Positions 16,607 through 22,864 of a DNA stretch of 58,458 bases are shown here, piece after piece. The DNA lies in contig JAJBVT010000004.1 in the NCBI GenBank assembly GCA_020859685.1, positions 1-58,458 of the forward strand, read 5' to 3'. This DNA comes from Rikenellaceae bacterium. GTDB taxonomy: Bacteria; Bacteroidota; Bacteroidia; Bacteroidales; Rikenellaceae. A program made the position numbers and the translations under genes. Each line of letters begins with the position of its first letter. The stretch's first letter is position 1. Below the pieces are notes generated by a model. It had not been told where the DNA came from and did not search any database. It saw nothing but the letters and a program-made list of their open reading frames with translations.

Positions 16607-17281
16607 TTATAGTATCGACAGAAAATAATCCATCAGCTTATCGCCCGTTCTTACTCGGTCTTCTTCCGGGTTGCAGCCCGGAGCGAACGGCTTAATGTAT
16701 CGGTTAATTATATTTACCAGTATAGTCTCGGTTTCCTTTATTATGGACATATATTTGAGGTTGCACAGCCGGTCGTCGATAAACTCTATTCCCAGGTTGT
16801 ATCCCTTGTACCGCTCCGGGGATGTCAGCCAGTTCTGGAGAAGCTGTAATGTCGGCAGATAGAAATTCATCAGTGACAAATAATAATCCCTTACAATAAA
16901 AGAATATTCCCGTCTGTTTTTAGCTGACGGATCTTCAAGCATTATCTTCTCCAACGATTCCCGGATTCCTATTTCTTCCGCTTCATCCACCAGATATGCA
17001 ATATCTCTTTCGGTTTCGAGTAGCCGGGGCGGAATAAACAGTCCCTCGCAGAATGCTTTCACGGGAAACTCCGCATGTGCTTCCGGCGTCAACCCATAAC
17101 TGAATAGCAGAAGTTTTACCCGTTTGTATTTACCGCGCAATTCTTCATAACGGGAGATACGCTTAAATTCGGATATGGGCAGATCTTCACGGTCTGTCTT
17201 CTCGTTGTTCAGATCTTCGACAAGGATAATATCGACAATGGCTTTCAGTAGGTCTCCGCCGAGATTTGATTGGTCGTGCAT
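16607..17281 (-). CDS. Hypothetical island protein
   Basis: 224 residues, not recognised. Mostly helical and acidic, with no signal peptide or membrane segment. Visible segments include YEELRGKYKRVKLLLFSYGL, FIPPRLLETERDIAYLVDEA and a C-terminal helical repeat. Ser/Thr are scarce and there are few Cys. It sits alone between a hairpin terminator and the lipoprotein gene. A role as island cargo, for example defence or regulation, is possible, but nothing in the sequence proves it. Confidence 0.6.
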   Translation of the reverse strand: MHDQSNLGGDLLKAIVDIILVEDLNNEKTDREDLPISEFKRISRYEELRGKYKRVKLLLFSYGLTPEAHAEFPVKAFCEGLFIPPRLLETERDIAYLVDEAEEIGIRESLEKIMLEDPSAKNRREYSFIVRDYYLSLMNFYLPTLQLLQNWLTSPERYKGYNLGIEFIDDRLCNLKYMSIIKETETILVNIINRYIKPFAPGCNPEEDRVRTGDKLMDYFLSIL

Positions 17282-17366
17282 ATTCGAAATATTTAATGTT
17301 ATTTTCTATTTATTATTCCGCAGCCCAAACTAAAATTTTAATATCCATCCCGGAAAAACAGCGCAT

Positions 17367-17394
17367 AAAAATCCCCGGAACGGTGTCCCAGGGA
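17367..17394 (-). terminator. Terminator after the lipoprotein pseudogene
   Basis: On the minus strand a 10-bp stem (TCCCTGGGAC / GTTCCGGGGA with two G-T pairs, loop ACC) is followed by five T, 20 bases after the stop at 17415. Confidence 0.8.
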
Positions 17395-17414
17395 ATAAAT
17401 TAAAATGGTATTGC

Positions 17415-18682
17415 TTAATTTATCGGAACCAGATAAGTTATATTATTAACGAATTCCTGTTCCTCAATTAACTCGGCTCCGGGAATGGCCTCTATCGATA
17501 AAAGGACTTGCTTTGTATCTGAAAGTCTTATTGCGTCGATATAATATTTATCGCTGCCGGGATTATATTTAATATTTGTTATTCGGTATTCGGGATAATT
17601 TGAAAATTCTATAAGTGTGTAAATGGTGTCATCTAAAGTGTTTTGGGTGAAGTCAGCAATATGAATAGCATTATCTGTTCTTATATCCGATTTGTATTCA
17701 TTGAATTGGTGTCTTGATCCCGCACTACCATTCATGGTAATTAGCTTCCCACAATTAGAAGTAGCTTGAGTAGCTTTATTGAAATGCCTTATTTCATCGT
17801 CTGTATGGGCCATATATACGTCATTATGATGTGCGAGGGTAAACATCACAGGATATGGTTCATTATGGACTATAGTAATTCCTTTTTCCAATCCATATTC
17901 GGTAATGTGGTATTCTTGTATCTCATGGCCGAAGCCACTATAAATAATGTTTTGCTGGTAATCAATGCCTGAAATGTCAGCCGAGAAGATAAAAGAACGA
18001 TTCGTAGTCTTATTTGTTAAGAGATAACCATTGGCTCCATAATAATCCCGTGTAAAAACATTTAGGCAAATATTTTGATAGGTGGATAATTCTTCGACCG
18101 TCGGACTTCCGTTACTTGGAAGATATAGCCGTGATACTCCACTTACGAGAGGTGTAGGAGCGACAGCACTAATATCTCCATTATCATGATAAATGATTTT
18201 CGTTGCCTCTGTTATAATAGCATTACAGTATAAATAATCACCGTCTTCAAAATATATGACGTTTAAGGTAAAATTACCGAATTCATAAACCTTACCGTCA
18301 GTTACCCGGACGAGATAATAAGGTGCAAACTCCCATCCGAGAGTGGGGTCCGTAATAAACAACATGTAATTTTTATGAATTTTTTCGATAGATGACGGAA
18401 CCCACTCCACATCAAATTACCGTCAGTATTATAGATAACAGGAGTGGAATTTCCATCCGATAGGATTTTAAGTAGCCGGGCATTATCATAGGAGGAGCCA
18501 GTAGCACTTCTGGTATCGGCAGCAGGATCGTCAATTACCAGATATTTTGCTCCACTAAGGTCGAAACTCAATATGGAGATTCTTTCACTCCATTCTTCTT
18601 CTCCATCGTTATTGCAGCCGGTAAATGTAATGCCGGCAGCCACAATTCCTATGGTCGATACCAGCGAAAAGAATTTTTTCAT
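17415..18682 (-). pseudogene. Surface lipoprotein gene interrupted by a one-base frameshift
   Basis: Two overlapping minus-strand frames make one protein. The 5' frame (18682 down to 18302) starts with a lipoprotein signal, MKKFFSLVSTIGIVAAGITFTGC (lipobox FTGC at residue 23), and runs to VIYNTDGN. The other frame, ending at 17415, continues naturally as DVEWVPSSIEKIHK. Adding one T to the TTT at about 18414-18416 would join them into 422 residues. The body is beta-rich with repeated short Tyr/Asp motifs, propeller-like in appearance, and carries no recognised domain. It may be a true inactivated gene, a phase-variable tract or a sequencing error. A long structured leader and its own terminator flank it. 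Confidence 0.8.
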
Positions 18683-18759
18683 TTAAAAGATTTTTTTGCT
18701 CCCTGGGCCTCTGAGGGGTTATACTCTATAAGAAAGCGTGAGGCCGTTAACTTATTCTA

Positions 18760-18878
18760 TCTGGCGGGGTTCTGGTAAACCTTAGGAGTAAAATAAGCAA
18801 CAGTTCCCCACGCCAGAGTATGACGCGAGAGCTGCCAGCCTATTCCCCTCCTGTTAAAATTTACCAGATTTCGCCAGA
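18760..18878 (-). ncRNA. Nested 119-nt hairpin in the lipoprotein leader
   Basis: Four nested helices on the minus-strand transcript: TCTGGCG/CGCCAGA (18872-18878 with 18760-18766), TCTGGTAAA/TTTACCAGA (18860-18868 with 18771-18779), AGGAG/CTCCT (18848-18852 with 18784-18788) and AATAGGC/GCTTATT (18838-18844 with 18792-18798). Small internal loops separate them and a roughly 40-base apical region closes the structure. It matches no RNA family I recognise. It could be a riboswitch-like leader, a protein-binding site or an independent small RNA. Confidence 0.6.
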
Positions 18879-19001
18879 GAGAACGAAGCTAAACACTTTC
18901 GAAGTTAATCAATACGTCTGCCTCTCGTCCGGAGAGACAAGGCAAATGTAGGCATTTTAATCAACATCTCAATGAATTGCAGCTCAGTTAGGAACTGTTG
19001 C
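18797..19001. repeat. 11-bp inverted repeat bracketing a promoter
   Basis: GCAACAGTTCC at 18797-18807 and GGAACTGTTGC at 18991-19001, perfectly inverted and 183 bases apart. The only clear promoter of the region lies between them and points at the lipoprotein gene. The left copy also falls within the apical part of the leader hairpin. Confidence 0.7.
18943..18972 (-). promoter_or_regulatory. Promoter of the lipoprotein leader
   Basis: TTG (18970-18972), 19 bases, TACATTTG (18943-18950) on the minus strand: exact Bacteroidota consensus. The transcript should start near 18936, leaving about 250 bases before the lipoprotein ATG. Confidence 0.75.
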
Positions 19002-19021
19002 AAAATTACGCGGAAAGATAA

Positions 19022-19525
19022 TCAATTTCTGACTGTAAGGTATAAGGGTTTATCCGGTCTGGTTCCCTCAACGGCACGGATCAAACGCTTTTGGCAAAGT
19101 ACAGAAATATCGTCTCCATTTGCGTGTAGATATCTCCGCGTTGCTCTGGTGTATGTCATTATGTGGCTGTCCCCGACCCCCGACGAGTATTGTGATTCCA
19201 GCCCGGATATGAGGCAATAAATGACCGTTTGCCGTATAGTCAAGCCGAGTTTCTCCGCGGCCTGTATTATCTCATAAGGATTGTCGCACATCATCTGAAA
19301 GCCGTCCAGCCGGGAGTTCTTCAACCGGGTAAATAAATTCTGCAATGCGGATTTATTTTCCAGACTCAGCATCATCTCCAACGCTTGCCTGTTACGGGTG
19401 TGTCTTACATCTGCATCTGGACGCTCGTCGAATTCGAATTCGACATCATCCATTTCAAGCATAACCCTCTCTATGTAGGTTAATTCTTTTTCCATATACT
19501 TGATATTCGGGTGTTTATCATACAT
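19022..19525 (-). CDS. Hypothetical island protein
   Basis: 167 residues (157 if the ATG at 19495 is used), not recognised. The N-terminal 50 residues are acidic (MLEMDDVEFEFDERPDADV) and the C-terminal two thirds helical with basic patches (KLGLTIRQTVIYCLISGLES, TRATRRYLHANGDD). No membrane segment or signal. LGLTIRQTVIYCLI could be the recognition part of a small helix-turn-helix, which is a guess. It lies downstream of the two large inverted repeats at 19.6-19.76 kb and upstream of the lipoprotein promoter. Confidence 0.6.
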   Translation of the reverse strand: MYDKHPNIKYMEKELTYIERVMLEMDDVEFEFDERPDADVRHTRNRQALEMMLSLENKSALQNLFTRLKNSRLDGFQMMCDNPYEIIQAAEKLGLTIRQTVIYCLISGLESQYSSGVGDSHIMTYTRATRRYLHANGDDISVLCQKRLIRAVEGTRPDKPLYLTVRN

Positions 19526-19601
19526 CGAATATACCCGAATTATCTTATATAAGCCAGAAAAAAGGAAGAAAAATATAGATTAATTTTCTATCTTTCAATC
19601 A

Positions 19602-19704
19602 GTAAGCACACCCGTTAAATCTGGCGGGACAGGCACTTTTCGTACGGTAACTTTGTGCAAAAAAATCCAGAAAAAAGATCCGGACAATAAACGGGTGTGC
19701 ATAC
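19602..19704. repeat. Large inverted repeat A with internal stems
   Basis: Arms 19602-19617 (GTAAGCACACCCGTTA) and 19689-19704, 14 of 16 positions paired. Inside are further pairings TCTGG/CCAGA and GCAC/GTGC, so either strand can fold into a multi-stem structure of about 103 bases. It has no coding frame. It could be the island's replication origin or a small RNA. Confidence 0.55.
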
Positions 19705-19712
19705 CTGATAAA

Positions 19713-19755
19713 TTAACCGTCTTTATTTAATGGCCCTTAAGATAATGACGGTTAA
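19713..19755. repeat. Inverted repeat B next to the ATPase gene end
   Basis: Perfect 9-bp arms TTAACCGTC (19713-19721) and GACGGTTAA (19747-19755) with a 25-base loop, adjacent to the ATPase stop at 19761. It may be a weak terminator or part of the same origin-like region as repeat A. Confidence 0.5.
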
Positions 19756-19760
19756 AATAA

Positions 19761-20930
19761 TCAATACATCATCCCGAACTGCCACAGCGGGATAGTATTC
19801 CCGAATCCGTACTCTATCTCGTCTTTCACGACAAAGCCGTTGTCGGCACTCTCTATTTGCTTTTGTCCTTTGCCCTTGCCGCCAATTTCAAATGTCATAT
19901 CCGCAATCTGGAAGTCGGCGACCGGAGAGGACAGAACCTCATGCTTTACTCTGGTTTGATTCAAAAAGAACGTTTCCCGGATATTACCGATATTGGGTGC
20001 GTCTTCGGCGAGACTGTAAATAAGGTTGGTATTGTCGAGATAGATCTTCTCCACCTTGCCCAACCCCCGCACTCCGCCGGTGGCATCCCTTAATTGGGCT
20101 ATCATCCCCGCTTCTTCGATATAAAGGCAATAGTCGGCTATATTGTTACGGCTGGCGGATAACATCGTCGCTATGCTGCTGAAATTAGGCTTAAAAGGGA
20201 CGCTCTTTGCGATTATGGCAAGCAGTCGTTTGAGTTTGCGCCCCGTAGCCACGTTCATATCCGCGAACATGGGTATATCCGCTTCGAGCGTCTGGTTGAC
20301 TATCTGCTGCAGATGGATATCAAAATCTTCTTCCAAAGCGAACGGATAGTAACCCCGTTGAAGATAGTCCTTGAATAACGGGAGAGGGCGGGGTAACTCC
20401 GGTATCTCTATTTTGTGGTTTAGTATCTCGTCCAGGGAATAAATATCGGCTGTTATGTTATGGAATAATTGAAGATATTCCCGGAAAGATAAGCCCTGCA
20501 TGTGGTACATCACGGCGCGACGGCTCAGATCCGACACTCCCTTTTTAATGTCGAGTATGGACGAGCCGGTAAAGATTATCTGCAATTCCGCATGGTAGTC
20601 GTATATCAGTTTCAATTCCCTCGACCAGTCCTTATATTTATGTATTTCATCGATAAACAGATGCTTTCCGCCAGTCTTAACGAACGAATCCGCCAGATCC
20701 AGCAGCTTATTGTCCGCGAAATAAAAGTCCTCTGCCGTTACATAAAGCGTATCGGCCGGGTTGAGGTTCTCCTTGATATATTGAAGAATAAGCGTGGTTT
20801 TACCGACCCCTCTCGGCCCTGTAAGACCTATCATCCGGCTGTTCCAGTTGATAGATCCGTATAGATACCGGAAGAATCCGGTATCGGTCTCCCGCAGGAG
20901 TTTATTGAAATGCTCGAATAACTTATCCAT
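19761..20930 (-). CDS. AAA ATPase with DUF4143-type C-terminus
   Basis: 389 residues from the ATG at 20930. Walker A TGPRGVGKTTLILQYI is near residue 34-50, Walker B KHLFIDEIHKYKDW near 88-102 and sensor-like IIFTGSS near 118-125. The C-terminal region (about 250-389) has the winged-helix plus nuclease-like layout of DUF4143 proteins, with LYIEEAGMIAQLRD and VYSLA-like strands. Such ATPases are common in Bacteroidota genomes and their roles are poorly known. The longer frame back to 21008 is rejected because the -7 box and two operator palindromes lie inside it. It is downstream of the integrase gene on the same strand. Confidence 0.82.
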   Translation of the reverse strand: MDKLFEHFNKLLRETDTGFFRYLYGSINWNSRMIGLTGPRGVGKTTLILQYIKENLNPADTLYVTAEDFYFADNKLLDLADSFVKTGGKHLFIDEIHKYKDWSRELKLIYDYHAELQIIFTGSSILDIKKGVSDLSRRAVMYHMQGLSFREYLQLFHNITADIYSLDEILNHKIEIPELPRPLPLFKDYLQRGYYPFALEEDFDIHLQQIVNQTLEADIPMFADMNVATGRKLKRLLAIIAKSVPFKPNFSSIATMLSASRNNIADYCLYIEEAGMIAQLRDATGGVRGLGKVEKIYLDNTNLIYSLAEDAPNIGNIRETFFLNQTRVKHEVLSSPVADFQIADMTFEIGGKGKGQKQIESADNGFVVKDEIEYGFGNTIPLWQFGMMY

Positions 20931-20943
20931 AAACGACTTTTTG

Positions 20944-20951
20944 CAAAGATA
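20944..20951 (-). promoter_or_regulatory. ATPase promoter, -7 box TATCTTTG
   Basis: Exact TAnnTTTG on the minus strand, 13 bases before the ATG at 20930. This position supports that ATG as the start. Confidence 0.65.
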
Positions 20952-20958
20952 ACATAAA

Positions 20959-21006
20959 TGCACTATCATAGTGCAATCATCGGGCAAAATCGCACTCTTA
21001 AAGTGC
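20959..21006. promoter_or_regulatory. Two tandem palindromic operators upstream of the ATPase
   Basis: TGCACTATCATAGTGCA (20959-20975) and GCACTCTTAAAGTGC (20992-21006), both of the form CACT-N5-AGTG, with centres 32 bases apart (about three helical turns, same face). They cover the region just upstream of the -7 box, so a dimeric repressor or activator could act there. The related palindrome at 15809-15822 has CACT-N6-AGTG. Confidence 0.65.
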
Positions 21007-21032
21007 AAGACAAGGAAAGCTGCCGGATAAGT

Positions 21033-22262
21033 CTAATCGAACTGCACGAGAAAAGCGGCGTTTTTGAGCCGTTCTTCTTTCTCGAATGCGGCGAGGTATG
21101 CCTCGGTAGTCTTTAGCTCGTTATGGCCGAGAGTTTCGGATATATAGGCTATGTTCGCCCCGCTGCGTTTAAGGACGGTAGCGTATGAATGACGTGCGGT
21201 ATAAGTGGATATCCCAGGAATGCCGAGAGCCTCTCCCACCGCTTTCATCCTTTTGTTTATCTCCCGGTTAAAATTATTCTTTTTAATAAAGATCTTTTCA
21301 TCCGATTTGTCACGGTGGTCGAGAACGGGGAAAATGTAATTATCCGGTCGAGGCGGGTTGCCCCACCGGTCGATTATCTCCTGCATCTGCGGTATAATTA
21401 CGGCGCGAATTTCTTTCTGCTTTTTGACTGTGTGCTGGGTTTTCTGTCGAATAAAGCAGACCTCTCCGTTAACGATATTCCTGTATTTTAATCTTATAAA
21501 GTCGGCTACGTTTATACCGTTGCAGAAATAGAGGAAAAGCCAGTAGTCCCGGTATCGGGCGGTAATCTCGCTTTCCGGTTCATACTTTACGATCTGCCCT
21601 ATCTGCTGAATCGTGAGCGGGATCTTTCCGCCGTCGCCTTCCTGAATCTCAAACTTACCTTTGCCGAACGGATAACTGCTCTCTTTAATGATCCCGCTTC
21701 TTTTGGCTTCGTTGATAATGGCGCGGATAGTCCGGAAATGCATACTTATCGTAGCCCGCCGTTTACCTTCGGCAAGAAGAAATTTATCGTACCGCCCCAA
21801 CCAGTCCGGAGTTACGGAATCGAAAGATATATTATTTCCTGCGAACCGTTCCACGCCTTTTGAGACAGTAACGTACATATTCCTGTTACCTATCCTACCT
21901 TCATCGTTCAGACGTTCTATTTTAGCCTGAAATGCCGTGTTGAGGTTGCCGGTATTTCCGCGTCCTAACCTTAGGTTTAGTTCTCCGAAAGAGAAATGAC
22001 CGTTGGACGCAATTTCATCTACAACGTCTTTAATTATTGAAAAACTGTTCTCGATACTCTCCCGGATATCGATAAGCCTACGAGTCTTCGTTTCGGGGAG
22101 TTTAATCCATGTTTCATGGGTAAGTGCTTTCCCGGTAGGATAATATTTACGGATACGGTTATAAGTAACGCGGATCTTTACGGGGTAAACTCCGCCTTTT
22201 TTCTCCCTGCGGTCGTCCAAAATGGCGGCAACCGTAATCCCGTCTTTCGAGAACATAAACAT
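21033..22262 (-). CDS. Tyrosine recombinase / integrase
   Basis: 409 residues from the ATG at 22262. The order is an N-terminal arm-binding domain (YPVKIRVTYNRIRKYYPTGK), a SAM-like core-binding domain (about 105-205) and a catalytic domain. Of the catalytic residues K274, R357, H380 and Y389 (TTEAYLAAF) are present. The first Arg is replaced by Asn (YFCNGINVADF, N251) and the HxxR His by Tyr (TYTARHSY), changes known in many Bacteroidota integrases. It should catalyse crossover at the tRNA-Arg anticodon region. The upstream ATG at 22304 is less likely because the -7 box overlaps it. Confidence 0.93.
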   Translation of the reverse strand: MFMFSKDGITVAAILDDRREKKGGVYPVKIRVTYNRIRKYYPTGKALTHETWIKLPETKTRRLIDIRESIENSFSIIKDVVDEIASNGHFSFGELNLRLGRGNTGNLNTAFQAKIERLNDEGRIGNRNMYVTVSKGVERFAGNNISFDSVTPDWLGRYDKFLLAEGKRRATISMHFRTIRAIINEAKRSGIIKESSYPFGKGKFEIQEGDGGKIPLTIQQIGQIVKYEPESEITARYRDYWLFLYFCNGINVADFIRLKYRNIVNGEVCFIRQKTQHTVKKQKEIRAVIIPQMQEIIDRWGNPPRPDNYIFPVLDHRDKSDEKIFIKKNNFNREINKRMKAVGEALGIPGISTYTARHSYATVLKRSGANIAYISETLGHNELKTTEAYLAAFEKEERLKNAAFLVQFD

Positions 22263-22286
22263 AATCAGGCGTTTTCCGTGTGAAAA

Positions 22287-22308
22287 TTTGCACACAATTT
22301 GCACACAA
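22287..22308 (+). repeat. Right paired 11-bp repeats (likely integrase arm sites)
   Basis: TTTGCACACAA twice in tandem, matching the paired repeats at 12807-12828 near the other end. The second copy overlaps the integrase promoter, so integrase binding could repress its own gene. Confidence 0.75.
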
Positions 22309-22313
22309 ATATA
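22306..22313 (-). promoter_or_regulatory. Integrase promoter, -7 box TATATTTG
   Basis: Exact TAnnTTTG on the minus strand, 43 bases before the chosen integrase ATG. No consensus -33 is seen. It partly overlaps the second right arm repeat. Confidence 0.6.
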
Positions 22314-22433
22314 GCCATTCAGTATGAAATAAAGAAATCAACAGAAAGATAAAAGTTTTGTAAATGCTTGATTTATTAGTATTTTAGCAAACACCGGAAA
22401 GTCAAATAAATTCAGGGAAAACAGCCGTCTTGC

Positions 22434-22477
22434 GCCTTCTAAGCTGTGGGTCGTGGGTTCGAATCCCGCCGGGATCA
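22434..22477 (+). repeat. attR: displaced 3' half of the original tRNA-Arg
   Basis: Begins with the 19-bp core GCCTTCTAAGCTGTGGGTC, then a T-arm GTGGG-TTCGAAT-CCCGC and CGGGATCA. Together with the 5' half at 12683 it would rebuild a complete tRNA-Arg(UCU), most likely the pre-integration gene. Confidence 0.88.
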
Positions 22478-22864
22478 CATCATCGGAAGAATTATGTCCA
22501 CCTAATTGTAATAAGATTCGCCTTTTAAGAAAAAATATAATAATTATATATCTATACCACGGGCCTGACATTTGCAGGGATTAGCCGAAAGTGGTCCCCA
22601 AAAACAATAAAACGTTAAATATCGGGTTATTTAAGTACGGGATAGTGCAAAAGTTAAACTATTCATTATATTTGCACCAGTAAACAACGTTAGTTCATTC
22701 AGATCCTTATTCTTCTTTGTGTTTTCGGGGCATCTGCGGCGTCCCGGTTCCAATCATCGTTGAAATCGACCCGTATTGACTTTCATTGTTTCGGCAATAA
22801 ATTTGCCCGAGTAGGTCGGTATATCCGCCGAAGAAGGCAATATGTCAAATTTTAACGGTAATTT
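22478..22864. other. Intergenic region right of the island
   Basis: 387 bases with no credible gene. The left part is A+T-rich. A TATATTTG sequence occurs near 22670, and a full promoter is at 22776-22805 for the next gene. Confidence 0.5.
22776..22805 (+). promoter_or_regulatory. Nitronate monooxygenase promoter
   Basis: TTG (22776-22778), 19 bases, TAAATTTG (22798-22805): full consensus, about 60 bases before the ATG. Confidence 0.75.

Larger units (their letters stand above)
18683..19021. other. 339-base region holding a promoter and structured leader
   Basis: No coding frame is convincing here. On the minus strand it holds a consensus promoter (18943-18972) followed by about 250 bases of untranslated leader to the lipoprotein ATG, with a nested hairpin at 18760-18878 and a smaller hairpin around 18919-18942. 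An 11-bp inverted repeat (18797-18807 and 18991-19001) brackets the promoter. Confidence 0.7.
12713..22452. mobile_element. Integrated island at tRNA-Arg (about 9.7 kb)
   Basis: Bounded by a 19-bp direct repeat of the tRNA anticodon region (12713-12731 and 22434-22452). The inside is visibly richer in A+T than both flanks. It carries a tyrosine integrase next to the right end, an excisionase-like HTH gene, a prim-pol and a D5-type helicase for its own replication, a divergent regulator candidate, a lipoprotein cargo, an AAA/DUF4143 ATPase and unknown genes. Paired 11-bp repeats lie just inside both ends. There is no relaxase, conjugation, capsid or terminase gene, so it moves either by integrase-mediated excision alone or with help from another element. 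Confidence 0.9.

Noticed and set aside
12556-22571. 12-bp match CGGGCCTGACAT on both outer sides of the island
   Set aside because: Twelve-base matches are expected by chance in a window this long, and this one lies outside the att core.
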